DNA of 64,000 nucleotides from Sphingomonas colocasiae (GCF_019880585.1 NZ_JAINVV010000010.1:1-64000), one strand, 5' to 3'. Counted from the stretch's first letter, positions 16,250 through 30,080 are shown. Numbers and translations are program-made. The notes: generated by a model not told the origin, from the letters alone.

Positions 16250-17254
16250 ATGGATATCGCGGTTCGCGTCGAAACCTGGCCCCTGATCCATCCGTTCCGC
16301 ATCACGGGATGGACCTATGACGCGCTCGACCTCGTCGTCGTGACCGTTCGCGATGGGGAGCATGAAGGCCGTGGCGAAGCCGCCGGGGTCGATTATCTGG
16401 GCGAAACGCCGGCGGGCATCGCCGACACGATCGCGTCGGTGCGCGACGCTTTTCGCGGCGGCATGGATCGTGCGCGCCTGCAATCGCTGCTGCCGATCGG
16501 CGGCGCGCGCAACGCGCTGGATTGCGCGCTCTGGGATCTGGAGGCCGCGCGCTCGGGGCAACCTGCCTGGCGGACTGCGGGCATCGCCACGCCCAGGCCC
16601 TGCCTCACAACCTGGACGATCGGGGCGGAAGCGCCCGATGTGGTGGCCGAGCGGGCGGCATCCTATGCGCATGCGCGCGCGCTGAAGCTCAAGCTGACGG
16701 GTGACGGCCTGGATGCCGATCGCGTCCGTGCGGCGCGCGCGGCGCGGGGCGATGTCTGGCTGGGCGTCGATGGCAATCAGGGCTTTTCGCTCGACGCGCT
16801 CGAGCGGCTGATGCCCGTGCTGGTCGAGGCCGAAGTCGCGCTGATCGAGCAGCCTCTGCCCATCGATCGCGATGTCGATCTCGACGACTTCCATTCGCCG
16901 ATCCCGATCGCCGCCGACGAAAGCGTCCAGGGGCTTGGCGACATCGCGACGCTCTCGCCCGGATTTTCGGCGATCAACATCAAGCTCGACAAATGCGGCG
17001 GGCTGACGGAGGCGCTGGCGATGGTGGAAGCGGCGCGCGCGCGTGGGCTGCAGGTGATGGTCGGCAACATGCTCGGCACTTCGCTCGCCATGGCGCCCGC
17101 CTTCATCGTCGGCCAGCTTTGCGACGTCGTCGATCTCGACGGGCCGGTCCTGTTCACCGCCGATCGCGAGCCGCGCGCCGACTATCGCGACGGCATGATC
17201 TGGTGCTCCGAAGACATATGGGGCGGTGCCCGCGTCGCGGTGCGGCCGGGGTGA
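16250..17254 (+). CDS. Enolase-superfamily dipeptide epimerase / N-acetyl-D-glutamate racemase (DgcA-like)
   Basis: The 334-residue enzyme shows the muconate-lactonising/dipeptide-epimerase active site in order: the KxK general base in ALKLKLTG (near 143), metal ligands Asp in GVDGNQGF, Glu in ALIEQPLP and Asp in IAADES, and the second base in INIKLDKCGG (near 244). It starts 8 bases after the DUF1611 stop and is surely co-transcribed. Ala-Glu epimerases and DgcA racemases share this fold; linkage to DUF1611 favours racemisation of an N-acylated D-amino acid. Substrate is not proven by sequence. Confidence 0.87.
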   Translation: MDIAVRVETWPLIHPFRITGWTYDALDLVVVTVRDGEHEGRGEAAGVDYLGETPAGIADTIASVRDAFRGGMDRARLQSLLPIGGARNALDCALWDLEAARSGQPAWRTAGIATPRPCLTTWTIGAEAPDVVAERAASYAHARALKLKLTGDGLDADRVRAARAARGDVWLGVDGNQGFSLDALERLMPVLVEAEVALIEQPLPIDRDVDLDDFHSPIPIAADESVQGLGDIATLSPGFSAINIKLDKCGGLTEALAMVEAARARGLQVMVGNMLGTSLAMAPAFIVGQLCDVVDLDGPVLFTADREPRADYRDGMIWCSEDIWGGARVAVRPG

Positions 17255-17303
17255 CGCGCATCGAGCGCCAAGACGATACGAAGAGATCATGAGGGGAAAA
17301 ACG

Positions 17304-18698
17304 ATGTTCAGCCTGGCCAAGACCTTCTGCGCGACGGCGGCGCTCTGCGCCGCGGCGCCCGCGCTCGCCGCACCCGATCCCGAGACGTTCCGCAAGCAGC
17401 TCGACAGTTTCATCGAGCAGGAGATGCGCCAGGAAAAGGTGCCCGGCGTATCGGTCGCGGTGCTGCGCAAGGGCGAGATCGTCGTCGCCAAGGGCTATGG
17501 CCAGGCCGATGTCGAGAACAATGTTCCGGTGACCACCGAAACCATCTTCCAGTCGGGTTCGGTCGGCAAGATGTTCACCGCCGCAGCGGTGCTGACGCAG
17601 GTCGAGCAGGGCAGGATGGGCCTTGACGACCGTGTCTCCAAATATCTGCCCGGCGTGCCGGCAAGCTGGGGCGCGATGACCATCCGTCACCTGCTGACCC
17701 ACACCTCGGGCGTGGCCAATTACGGCCGCGATTTCGATTACCGGCGCGATTATACCGATGACGAACTGGTCAAGCTCGCCGCCGCGATGCCGCTCGATTT
17801 CGCGCCCGGCGCGCGCTGGAACTACAGCAATACCGGCTATGCGCTGCTCGGCATCCTCGTGAAGAAGGCGACGGGCAAATCCTATCTGGAGGTGCTCGAT
17901 TCCGAAGTCTTCAAGCCGCTCGGCATGAAGACGGCGCGGGGGATCAGCGACGGCGATATCGTGATGCATCGCGCCTCCGGCTATCAACTGGATGGCGGCG
18001 TGCTGAAGAATCAGGATTTCGTGTCGCCGACGATGAACGCGACGGCGGACGGATCGCTCTACTTCTCGCTCGACGACATGATCGCCTGGGCGCGGGGCGT
18101 CGAACAGGGCAAGGTGTTGAGCGACGCGAGCTGGAAGCAGGTCTATACGCCCGCGCGGCTCAACAGCGGCAAGGCGTATCCCTATGGCTTCGCCTGGCGC
18201 CTGGATAGCGCCGCCGGCAAGCCGCGCTATCATCATGGCGGCGCATGGCAGGGGTTCCGCACCTATTATTCGCGCTATCTGGGGGACGATCTGTCGATCG
18301 TGCTGCTGACCAATTCCGCCGCGACCGACCTCGACGCCTTTGTTGACGGCATCGCGAAGCTCTGGGATCCGGCGCTGGTGGCGCCCGCTCCGCGCCCCAA
18401 GGCCGAACCCGACACCGCCCGCCGCGTCACCGCATTGATCGAAACCGCGCGCACGGGCGCGTTGCGCCAGCAGGATGTTCCGCTTGTCGGGGCCGAACGG
18501 CTCGCGATGATGAACCCGCACTTCGCCGATCTGATGAAACCGCTCGGGGCGCTGACGAAGCTGGAACTGGTCGAGCGCGAAGAGCTGGGCGACGATATCA
18601 GCTACACCTTCGATGCCAGCTTCGGCGATCGCAAGATGAAGGTGCGCTACGCCGTGGCGCCGGGCAATCAGGTCTCGTCCTTCTTCATTTCCCAATAA
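17304..18698 (+). CDS. Exported serine hydrolase (class C beta-lactamase / D-aminopeptidase fold)
   Basis: The 464-residue protein has a signal peptide ending PALAAP. The penicillin-binding/beta-lactamase catalytic set is complete: SVGK (SxxK, near 85), YSNTG (YxN, near 173) and HHGG (HxG, near 313). A C-terminal domain (about 370-464) follows. Families with this layout include D-aminopeptidases, esterases and carboxypeptidases. In this operon, release of D-residues from peptides or peptidoglycan fragments in the periplasm is the most economical idea, but is inference. ATG at 17304 is favoured by GAGGGGAAAAA; ATG at 17289 is possible. Confidence 0.88.
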   Translation: MFSLAKTFCATAALCAAAPALAAPDPETFRKQLDSFIEQEMRQEKVPGVSVAVLRKGEIVVAKGYGQADVENNVPVTTETIFQSGSVGKMFTAAAVLTQVEQGRMGLDDRVSKYLPGVPASWGAMTIRHLLTHTSGVANYGRDFDYRRDYTDDELVKLAAAMPLDFAPGARWNYSNTGYALLGILVKKATGKSYLEVLDSEVFKPLGMKTARGISDGDIVMHRASGYQLDGGVLKNQDFVSPTMNATADGSLYFSLDDMIAWARGVEQGKVLSDASWKQVYTPARLNSGKAYPYGFAWRLDSAAGKPRYHHGGAWQGFRTYYSRYLGDDLSIVLLTNSAATDLDAFVDGIAKLWDPALVAPAPRPKAEPDTARRVTALIETARTGALRQQDVPLVGAERLAMMNPHFADLMKPLGALTKLELVEREELGDDISYTFDASFGDRKMKVRYAVAPGNQVSSFFISQ

Positions 18699-18719
18699 CC
18701 CGCGCGACAAAGGGACGGA

Positions 18720-20315
18720 ATGGCCATGGCTTTCGAACTGACTCAGGCGTCGCGATCCTTCCGGGTGAGCGGCTGGCGGAAAATTCTGCGCGGCGCATGC
18801 GGCCCGATCCTCGCCGTCGCCGCGATGACGGCATCGACCGTCGCGGTCGCGCAATCGACGCTGATCACCGGTGCGCGGGTGGTCGACGGCACAGGCGCGC
18901 CGGCGCGTCCCGCGTCGGTCCGCATCGAAGGCGGCAGGATCGTCGCGGTGGGCGATCTCGCGCCGCGCAAGGGCGAGCAGGTGGTCGATGGCGCCGGGCA
19001 GGTGCTGTCGCCGGGCTTCATCGACACCCATAGCCATCATGATCATGGATTGTTCGAACAGCCCGATGCGGTGCCGGTGACGAGCCAGGGGGTCACGACG
19101 ATCATCGTCGGCCAGGACGGCGGATCGGAACTGCCGCTCACGCCGCTGTTCGCGAAGATGAAGAAGACGCCGGTCGCCGTGAATATCGGCACCTATATCG
19201 GCCATAATTCGGTTCGCGCCGCCGTGCTCGGCAAGGATTTCAAGCGCGTCGCCACCGCCGCCGAGATCGAGCGGATGCGCGTACAGGTCCGCCAGGGCAT
19301 GGAAGCCGGCGCGATCGGCCTGTCGACGGGGCTGGAATATGATCCCGGCATCTATGCCAGCAAGGATGAGGTGCTGACGCTCGCCAAGGAAGCCGCGCGT
19401 TTCGGCGGCCGCTATATCAGCCATATGCGCAGCGAGGATCAGTTCATCTGGGCGGCGCTCGACGAGATCATCAATATCGGCCGCGTCACCGGCATGCCCG
19501 TGCAGGTCTCGCACATGAAGCTCGCCATGACCGACTGGTGGGGGCAGGCGGACCGTTTTCTGGGCATCATGGATCGTGCGCGCGCCACCGGCGTCGACAT
19601 CACCGGCGACGTCTATCCTTACGAATATTGGCAATCGACGCTGACGGTGATGTTCCCCAAGCGCGATTTCACCAATCGCGAAAGCGCCGAATTCGCGCTG
19701 AAGCATCTCGCGCCGCCGGAAGGGCTGATGCTCTCCGAATTCAGTCCGGACCGGAGCCTGGTGGGCAAGACCGTCGCGCAGATCGCGGCGCAGCGCGGCG
19801 TGGATCCTGCTGTCGCGCTGATGCAGCTGATCGCCGAATCGCAGGTGCCGGGCGCGCGCGAGATGGTGATCGGCACCAGCATGCGCGGCGATGATATCGC
19901 GAAGCTCATCGCATGGCCGCACGCCAATATCTGCAGCGACGGCATGCTGGGCGATCTCCATCCGCGCGGCATCGGGTCATTTCCCCGCGTGCTGCGGCGC
20001 TATGTCCGCGAGGAGAAGATCCTGACGCTGGAACAGGCGATCAACCGGATGACCGGCGCGACGGCCCGGCATATGGGCATCACCGATCGCGGCGTCATCC
20101 GCCCCGGCGCGCGTGCTGATCTGGTGCTGTTCGATCCCGCGCAGATCGCGGATCGCGCGACCAGCGAGGATCCGAGCGCGCAGTCGGTCGGCGTATCGCG
20201 CGTCTGGGTCAATGGCGGGCTGGTCTTCAAGGACGGCCAGGCGACGGGCACGCGTTCGGGCCAGCCCGTGCTGCGCGGCCCGTCGACCGGGAAAAAGGCT
20301 GCCGGCCGCCGGTAG
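18720..20315 (+). CDS. N-acyl-D-amino-acid deacylase family amidohydrolase
   Basis: The 531-residue enzyme has a TIM-barrel amidohydrolase domain: DTHSHHDHG (metal His pair, near 101), SHMRSE and VSHMK (barrel His ligands, near 228 and 260), YPYEYW and CSDGMLG (catalytic Asp, near 398). A possible N-terminal signal sequence (ILAVAAMTASTVAVAQ) suggests export. The usual D-aminoacylase motif VGNCG is here VGQDG, so the metal-bridging Cys is missing, as in some divergent members. It follows the serine hydrolase by 21 bases with AAGGGACGG as ribosome-binding site. Removing the acyl group from an N-acyl amino acid would close the DUF1611-epimerase route. Confidence 0.85.
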   Translation: MAMAFELTQASRSFRVSGWRKILRGACGPILAVAAMTASTVAVAQSTLITGARVVDGTGAPARPASVRIEGGRIVAVGDLAPRKGEQVVDGAGQVLSPGFIDTHSHHDHGLFEQPDAVPVTSQGVTTIIVGQDGGSELPLTPLFAKMKKTPVAVNIGTYIGHNSVRAAVLGKDFKRVATAAEIERMRVQVRQGMEAGAIGLSTGLEYDPGIYASKDEVLTLAKEAARFGGRYISHMRSEDQFIWAALDEIINIGRVTGMPVQVSHMKLAMTDWWGQADRFLGIMDRARATGVDITGDVYPYEYWQSTLTVMFPKRDFTNRESAEFALKHLAPPEGLMLSEFSPDRSLVGKTVAQIAAQRGVDPAVALMQLIAESQVPGAREMVIGTSMRGDDIAKLIAWPHANICSDGMLGDLHPRGIGSFPRVLRRYVREEKILTLEQAINRMTGATARHMGITDRGVIRPGARADLVLFDPAQIADRATSEDPSAQSVGVSRVWVNGGLVFKDGQATGTRSGQPVLRGPSTGKKAAGRR

Positions 20316-20343
20316 AATGCCTCAAGCTTTGAACATCCGCGAT

Positions 20344-20369
20344 GCCATTCCCGCGTTCGCGGGAATGGC
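20344..20369. repeat. REP-like palindrome (CATTCCCGCG type)
   Basis: GCCATTCCCGCG-TT-CGCGGGAATGGC is a perfect 12-bp-arm hairpin. Related copies are at 47322-47347, 59250-59333 and 63048-63141. Confidence 0.8.
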
Positions 20370-20418
20370 CATGAAGCGGTTCAATCGAGCTCAATCAAAC
20401 CCCGACAAATTGGGCGCC

Positions 20419-20561
20419 AGGACCGATCGGTATTCAGTTCAGATCGAGTCGAAAATGGTGGTTTTTCGCGACCCGGAGCGCAGCGTACTTACAGTACGTG
20501 AGCACCGGAAGCGCGGGAAACCGCCATTTGCAGGCCGGTATGGGCTGAATAGCGATCGGTC

Positions 20562-20563
<2 letters not shown>
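20419..20563. repeat. 145-bp imperfect palindrome (long hairpin element)
   Basis: Two arms of about 70 bases mirror each other around CGTACT-TAC-AGTACG. The outer ends AGGACCGATCGG and CGATCGGTCCT match with one mismatch over 19 bases, and the inner arms share CACCATTT/CCGCCATTT and GCGAAA/GCGGGAAA blocks. It ends in the stop codon of the 2OG oxygenase and lies between convergent genes, so it may terminate both. It looks like a dispersed repeat; other copies are not in this window. Confidence 0.75.
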
Positions 20564-24878
<4,315 letters not shown>

Positions 24879-24915
24879 GAGAATCCGATCAAAGCAGCAC
24901 CTTGATCGGCCCCGA

Positions 24916-26028
24916 CTACACCCGCATCGGCATGAGCACGTAGAGCGCGGGTGACTTGTCGTTTTCGCGGATCAGCGTTGGTGCCGCCGCATCGGCCAGA
25001 TGGACCTCGACGGTGTCGCCTTCGATCTGGCCCAGGATGTCGAGCAGATAACGGGCGTTGAAGCCGATCTCGAAGCCTTCGGACACATAGTCGCCCGGCA
25101 CTTCCTCGGCCGCCGTGCCGTTTTCGGGGCTGGTGACCGACAGGGTGATCTTGTCGCGCTCCAGCGCCATCTTGACCGCGCGCGTCTTTTCGGTGGCGAT
25201 GGTCGCGACGCGATCGACACCCTCCTCGAAGCTGCGCGGATCGATCTTGAGCATCTTGTCGTTGCCCGTCGGAATCACGCGGCTGTAATCGGGGAAGGTG
25301 CCGTCGATCAGCTTCGAGGTGAGCACGGCGCTGCCCAGTCCGAAACGGATCTTGGTAGCCGACAGCGAAACCTCGACCGATCCGTCGACCTCGTCGAGCA
25401 GCTTGCGGAGCTCGCCGACGCATTTGCGCGGCACGATCACGTCGGGCATGCCTTCGGCGCCATCGGGGCGTGCGACGGTGACCCGCGCCAGACGGTGTCC
25501 GTCGGTCGCCGCCGCCTTCAGCACCGGCTGCGCCTCGTCCGAGACGTGCAGGAAGATGCCGTTGAGATAATAGCGCGTCTCTTCGGTCGAGATCGCGAAG
25601 CGGGTCTTGTCGATGATCTGGCGCAGCGTCTGCGCGGGCAGCTCGAATTTGGTCGGCAGCTCGCCTTCGGCGATCACCGGGAAATCGTCGCGCGGCAGTG
25701 TCGAGAGGTTGAAGCGCGCACGGCCGGCGTTGATCTGCATCTTGCCGTCGGCGGCGGCGAGCTCGACCTGGCTGCCCTCGGGCAGCTTGCGGGCAATGTC
25801 GAACAGGGTGTGCGCGGACACCGTCGTCGCACCGGGCTGGTCGATCGCGGCTTCCACCGATTCGACGATCTGCAGGTCGAGGTCGGTCGCCATCAGCCGG
25901 ATCGTGCCGTCCGCGCTCGCTTCGAGCAAAACGTTCGACAGAATCGGGATGGTATTGCGCCGCTCGACCACCGACTGAACGTGGCTGAGGCTTTTCAGCA
26001 GCGTTGCGCGTTCGATCGTCGCCTTCAT
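24916..26028 (-). CDS. dnaN: DNA polymerase III beta subunit (sliding clamp)
   Basis: The 370-residue protein starts [18 protein letters not shown] and carries clamp landmarks [11 protein letters not shown] and, at the C-terminus, [10 protein letters not shown], the hydrophobic pocket tail typical of alphaproteobacterial clamps. It forms the ring that tethers Pol III. dnaA is not upstream; an outer-membrane protein gene is there instead, so this is not a dnaA-dnaN origin locus. Confidence 0.97.
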   Translation of the reverse strand: MKATIERATLLKSLSHVQSVVERRNTIPILSNVLLEASADGTIRLMATDLDLQIVESVEAAIDQPGATTVSAHTLFDIARKLPEGSQVELAAADGKMQINAGRARFNLSTLPRDDFPVIAEGELPTKFELPAQTLRQIIDKTRFAISTEETRYYLNGIFLHVSDEAQPVLKAAATDGHRLARVTVARPDGAEGMPDVIVPRKCVGELRKLLDEVDGSVEVSLSATKIRFGLGSAVLTSKLIDGTFPDYSRVIPTGNDKMLKIDPRSFEEGVDRVATIATEKTRAVKMALERDKITLSVTSPENGTAAEEVPGDYVSEGFEIGFNARYLLDILGQIEGDTVEVHLADAAAPTLIRENDKSPALYVLMPMRV

Positions 26029-26107
26029 GTCCGTGTTCCCCCGGGCGTACCACTATGGCTGAAGCCGGAGCGCGGAACCGGCTCGGCCAGTCTCCCTCAT
26101 TAGCAAG

Positions 26108-26136
26108 AAAAAGGGCCGGAGCAAGCGCCCCGACCC
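26108..26136 (-). terminator. Rho-independent terminator of the outer-membrane barrel gene
   Basis: On the minus strand, GGGTCGG pairs with CCGGCCC around GGCGCTTGCT, followed by TTTTT. It separates the porin-like gene from the dnaN operon. Confidence 0.75.
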
Positions 26137-26163
26137 TCTTTTCTCAGGCATGTCGCCGCCGGT

Positions 26164-26733
26164 TCAGAACCGGATGCCGACACCTGCGAGCGCCTGGTGG
26201 CGCTCGACGCCCTGCTCGTAGTTCGAGTAGCGATACTCGCCCTTCAGATAGACCCGGTTGCCGAGCGACTGCTCGACGCCCGCACCGACGCGGATGCCGT
26301 CCAGATGATTCTTGGCCAGCGTGGTTTCGGTGGTGCCGTTGTCCGAGGTGAACTTGGCATCGGCATTGGTGTAGCCCGCCTTCGCATAGAGCAGCGTGCT
26401 GCTGCCGACGACGGTGCCGACGCGTGCGCCGGCGTAGAGATCGCGGCCGGCCTTCAGGCACAGGCGCGGATCGGCGACGGTGCGCGCGCCCGTGCAGGCG
26501 CGGTTGCTCGAATCGCTATATTCGACTTCGGCGCCGATCACGGCACCACCCATCTGGGCGTCATAGCCGGCATTGATGCCGTACATGACGTCGTCGCTCT
26601 TGCTGCCGCCGCCCTGAACGCGGTCCCAGCCGACTACGCCTTCCACGCGCGGGCCGGTGAACGGTGCATCCTGGGCCATGGCGGGGGTGGCGAAGGCGAT
26701 CGCGACGAGCGAGGCCAGAACAAGTTTACGCAT
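26164..26733 (-). CDS. Small outer-membrane beta-barrel protein (opacity/OmpW-like fold)
   Basis: The 189-residue protein has a signal peptide (cleaved at PAMAQD) and about eight amphipathic strands alternating with short turns, ending with the terminal aromatic residue GVGIRF. YAGARVGTV, YAKAGYTN and LKGEYRYSNYE are typical strand segments of outer-membrane protein beta-barrel domains. Two Cys (near 81 and 92) may form an external disulfide. A terminator follows directly. No specific pore function can be assigned. Confidence 0.85.
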   Translation of the reverse strand: MRKLVLASLVAIAFATPAMAQDAPFTGPRVEGVVGWDRVQGGGSKSDDVMYGINAGYDAQMGGAVIGAEVEYSDSSNRACTGARTVADPRLCLKAGRDLYAGARVGTVVGSSTLLYAKAGYTNADAKFTSDNGTTETTLAKNHLDGIRVGAGVEQSLGNRVYLKGEYRYSNYEQGVERHQALAGVGIRF

Positions 26734-26867
26734 AATTTCACTCCACTCACTTTGCCCCGAAAGGGCGGGGCAGGTGCTCAGTGCACTATTCCGGGAGAGG
26801 TTGCATGAACCTCACATAAACAGCGCCAAGCGTTGCATTTTTGCCACGAACGCGCGATGGCCCTGCC

Positions 26868-27509
26868 ATGGATCGAACGACGCGCTTCTTCATCGCACGG
26901 CATGGCGAAACCGTTTTCAACGCTGCGGCGCGCATGCAGGGCGACCATGTCCATACACCGCTCACGCGCGCCGGCTTCGCGCAGGCGGACGAGATGGGCG
27001 GGGCGTTGAAGGCCTATCTCGATCGGCATCCCGGCCCGCTGCCGACGCTGTGGGCGTCGGACACCGGCCGCGCGTTGCAGACGCTGGCGGTGGTCGCCGA
27101 ACATATCGGTGCCGACTGGCATCAGACGCGTGTCGATCCACGGTTGCGGGAGATCGATCTCGCCGAATGGGGCGGCCGCAATTATGCCGATGTGATCGCG
27201 GAAGGCGGGCCGCTGTTCGATCCGGCCTCGGGCTTGCTGACGCGTACCGCGCCGGGCGGAGAATGGTATGATCATATCGCGGCGCGTCTCTCGGCCTGGC
27301 TGGCCGATACCCGCGACGAGCCGGGCGACCGGCTGGTCATCATGCATGGCTTGTCCTCGTGCGTGCTGCGCGGAGTGATGACGGGAATCGCGCATGATCC
27401 CATACTCAAGGCCGGCGTTGCGGCCGGGCTGCCCCAGGGGTCGATGGTGATGGTCGCGGATGGAACGGAAACGGTGATCCATCGCGGGCGAGGCTGGGCG
27501 CCGGCGTGA
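26868..27509 (+). CDS. Histidine phosphatase superfamily protein (phosphoglycerate mutase-like)
   Basis: The 213-residue protein opens with the catalytic ARHGET (near 10), followed by the second Arg/Glu region (SDTGRALQTL, LREIDLAEWGG) and the second catalytic His in VIMHGLSS. Members act as broad phosphatases or mutases. The ATG at 26868 places the RHG motif ten residues in, as is normal. It overlaps the next gene by four bases (GTGA). Confidence 0.88.
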   Translation: MDRTTRFFIARHGETVFNAAARMQGDHVHTPLTRAGFAQADEMGGALKAYLDRHPGPLPTLWASDTGRALQTLAVVAEHIGADWHQTRVDPRLREIDLAEWGGRNYADVIAEGGPLFDPASGLLTRTAPGGEWYDHIAARLSAWLADTRDEPGDRLVIMHGLSSCVLRGVMTGIAHDPILKAGVAAGLPQGSMVMVADGTETVIHRGRGWAPA

Positions 27510-27994
27510 TCCGGGCGGCCGCCGCGCTCGCCGTGGCTGCCATCGCGGCGCCGGCGACGGCGCGCGATTCGCTTGGCATCTTCGAAGGCTGGGGTGCGTT
27601 CAGGGACGATCGTCCCGCCCGCTGCTACGCGATTTCCGAACCTGCGGCGCGCAGCGCCGGCGGGCGCTGGCGGCCGTTCGCCAGCGTGGCGCACTGGCCG
27701 GGCCGCAATGTGCGCGGCCAGCTCCATATCCGGATGAGCCGAACCCGCGCCGCCGATGCCGTGGTGACGCTGACGGTCGGCGACCGCCGTTTCCGCCTTG
27801 CTTCGGGAGGCGCCGATGCCTGGGCGCCGGATGCGCGCGCCGATGCGGCGATCGTCGCGGCAATGCGCAACGCCACCAGCATGGCGGTTGCCAGCCGCGA
27901 CGGAAGCGGTCGCGCCTTCACCGATGCCTATCGTCTGCGTGGCGCCGCCACCGCGATCGATGCCGCGGCATTGGGCTGCGCCCGGCGCCGATAG
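27506..27994 (+). CDS. Exported protein of unknown function (IalB-like pattern)
   Basis: The 162-residue product has a signal peptide (AAIAAPATARD) and a compact, Arg-rich soluble domain with two Cys (near 37 and 158). GWGAFRDDRPARCYAIS resembles the start of small invasion-associated-locus-B-like domains, but the match is weak. The start is GTG, coupled to the phosphatase stop. Confidence 0.6.
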   Translation: MIRAAAALAVAAIAAPATARDSLGIFEGWGAFRDDRPARCYAISEPAARSAGGRWRPFASVAHWPGRNVRGQLHIRMSRTRAADAVVTLTVGDRRFRLASGGADAWAPDARADAAIVAAMRNATSMAVASRDGSGRAFTDAYRLRGAATAIDAAALGCARRR

Positions 27995-28117
27995 GGATGT
28001 ATCGGAAAGGCCTGATCGAACCCGTTCGGGATGAACGGAGATGGGGAGGCGCGTGAGCCAAGCCCGCCCACGCGATCATTTCTGGAAAATATCGGCGTTT
28101 TTCCCTACATGGCGCCG

Positions 28118-29326
28118 ATGAACGCCCCCCAGACCATCACCATGCCGATCCCCGGCCATATCGATCCCGTGCCCGTGCCGCGCCCGAATGTGCCGCGCGC
28201 CGATGGCCGGATCGATCTGGTCGGCCTGTCGCGCGACCAGATCAGGGCCACGCTCGCGGAAGCCGGCATGGAGCCCAAACAGGCGAAGCTGCGCGCGAAA
28301 CAGCTCTGGCACTGGATCTACAATCGCGGCGCGACCGAGTTTTCGGCGATGACCGATATCGCCAAGGCCCAGCATCCCTGGCTGGCGGAACGATTCGTGA
28401 TCAGCCGGCCGGAGGTGGTGGAAGCGCAGGTCTCGACCGACGGCACGCGCAAATGGCTGCTGCGTTCGGACGATGGCCAGGATTACGAGATGGTCTTCAT
28501 CCCCGATGCCGATCGGGGCACCTTGTGCGTGTCGAGCCAGGTGGGCTGCACGCTCAATTGCCGGTTCTGCCATACCGGCACGATGCGGCTGGTGCGCAAC
28601 CTGATGCCCGGCGAGATCGTCGGGCAGGTGATGCTCGCGCGCGATTCGCTCGGTGAATGGCCGTCCCAGCCCGAAGGGCGGATGCTCACCAATATCGTCA
28701 TGATGGGCATGGGCGAGCCGCTCTATAATTTCGACGCGGTGCGCGACGCGCTGAAGATCGTGATGGACGGCGACGGGCTGGCGCTGTCGAAGCGGCGGAT
28801 CACGCTCTCCACCTCGGGCGTGGTACCGATGATGGCGCGCGCCGGCGAGGAGATCGGCGTCAATCTGGCGGTGTCGCTCCATGCGGTCACCAAGGAGATC
28901 CGCGACGAGATCGTGCCGCTCAACCGCAAATACGGGATCGAGGAACTGCTCCAGGCGTGCGCCGACTATCCCGGCGCCAACAATGCGCGGCGGATCACCT
29001 TCGAATATGTGATGCTCAAGGACAAGAATGACAGCGACGAGGATGCGCGCGAGCTTGTCCGGCTGATCAGGAAATTCAAGCTGCCCGCCAAGGTGAACCT
29101 GATTCCGTTCAATCCCTGGCCGGGCGCACCTTACGAATGCTCGACGCCCGAACGGGTGCGGCGCTTTTCCGACATCGTGTTCGAGGCAGGTATTTCCGCG
29201 CCGGTGCGCACGCCGCGTGGCCGCGACATCGATGCCGCCTGCGGCCAGCTCAAGACCGCCGCCGAGAAGAAGAGCCGCGCCGAACTGGACCGGCTGGCAG
29301 AGGAAAAGCAGGCGGCGCTTGGCTGA
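28118..29326 (+). CDS. rlmN: 23S rRNA (A2503-C2)/tRNA (A37-C2) methyltransferase RlmN
   Basis: The radical SAM enzyme has about 402 residues. The [4Fe-4S] motif [11 protein letters not shown] is near 142-152, and [17 protein letters not shown] and [17 protein letters not shown] follow as in RlmN. The C-terminal [19 protein letters not shown] holds the methyl-carrying Cys. It methylates A2503 of 23S rRNA and A37 of some tRNAs. Start is uncertain: ATG at 28118, 28109 or 28031 are in frame and none has a strong ribosome-binding site; 28118 fits relatives best. Confidence 0.94.
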   Translation: MNAPQTITMPIPGHIDPVPVPRPNVPRADGRIDLVGLSRDQIRATLAEAGMEPKQAKLRAKQLWHWIYNRGATEFSAMTDIAKAQHPWLAERFVISRPEVVEAQVSTDGTRKWLLRSDDGQDYEMVFIPDADRGTLCVSSQVGCTLNCRFCHTGTMRLVRNLMPGEIVGQVMLARDSLGEWPSQPEGRMLTNIVMMGMGEPLYNFDAVRDALKIVMDGDGLALSKRRITLSTSGVVPMMARAGEEIGVNLAVSLHAVTKEIRDEIVPLNRKYGIEELLQACADYPGANNARRITFEYVMLKDKNDSDEDARELVRLIRKFKLPAKVNLIPFNPWPGAPYECSTPERVRRFSDIVFEAGISAPVRTPRGRDIDAACGQLKTAAEKKSRAELDRLAEEKQAALG

Positions 29327-30080
29327 TCCCGCCGCTGGGGCGGTGCTGGCATTGGCGGCCGGCCTTGCGGGCGGCGCGATGAATGCACTTGCCGGCGGCG
29401 GTACGTTCGCGACGATGCCGACCTTGATCGCGCTTGGCCTGCCGTCGCCGATCGCCAATGCGACGAGCAATGTTGCGCTTCAGCCCGGCGCGATCACCAG
29501 TGCCTGGGCCTATCGTGACGGACTGGCGCCCTTGGGCGGCATCCAGGTCCGCACGCTCGTCGCGATCACCTTTTTCGGCGGTCTTGTCGGCAGCCTGCTG
29601 CTGGTCGCCACGCCGACGCGCACCTTCGACATCGTCATTCCCTGGTTGCTGCTGCTCGCGACACTCGTCATGGCGTTCGGCAAGCGCGCTTCCAATGCGC
29701 TGCACAGCCGCGTCACGATCGGCCCGGGCACGATGGTTGCGGTCCAACTCGCGCTCGGCATTTATGGCGGCTATTTCGGTGGTGGCGTCGGGCTGATGAT
29801 GATGGCGGCCTGGGGGCTGCTTGCCGGCGCCGAGCCGCATCATCTGGCGGCGCCGCGGACATTGATGCTCGCGGTCGCCAATGCCGCCGCGACGATCATC
29901 TTTATCGGCGCCACGATGGTGGCGTGGCAGTTTGCGGTGCCGATGCTGATCGGGTCCATCGCCGGCGGCTATCTCGGCGCTCGGGTCGGGCGGATCCTGG
30001 CGCCCCATGTGATTCGGGTCGTGACGTTGCTCGTCACCGCCACGATGACCGTCATCTTCTTCTTGCGCGCCTACAGCTGA
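29319..30080 (+). CDS. TauE/SafE (TSUP) family membrane permease
   Basis: The 253-residue protein has about eight membrane helices in two repeats. The first repeat contains [16 protein letters not shown] and NATSNVAL, and the second contains [15 protein letters not shown], the paired family signatures. TSUP proteins export sulfite, organosulfonates or similar anions. The start seems to be TTG at 29319, overlapping the rlmN stop by eight bases; GTG at 29343 is an alternative. It is probably co-transcribed with rlmN. Confidence 0.85.
   Translation: MADPAAGAVLALAAGLAGGAMNALAGGGTFATMPTLIALGLPSPIANATSNVALQPGAITSAWAYRDGLAPLGGIQVRTLVAITFFGGLVGSLLLVATPTRTFDIVIPWLLLLATLVMAFGKRASNALHSRVTIGPGTMVAVQLALGIYGGYFGGGVGLMMMAAWGLLAGAEPHHLAAPRTLMLAVANAAATIIFIGATMVAWQFAVPMLIGSIAGGYLGARVGRILAPHVIRVVTLLVTATMTVIFFLRAYS

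Noticed and set aside
17304-18698. A resistance beta-lactamase
   Set aside because: The three motifs are shared by many esterases and peptidases, and the operon context points to peptide metabolism.
17154-19961. A 935-codon minus-strand open frame opposite the serine hydrolase and amidohydrolase
   Set aside because: It is antisense to two genes with complete catalytic motifs, is rich in His, Arg and Ala without any domain, and is typical of the long antisense frames of high-GC DNA.
24916-26163. Chromosome origin near dnaN
   Set aside because: No dnaA gene, no DnaA-box cluster and no AT-rich unwinding region were seen.
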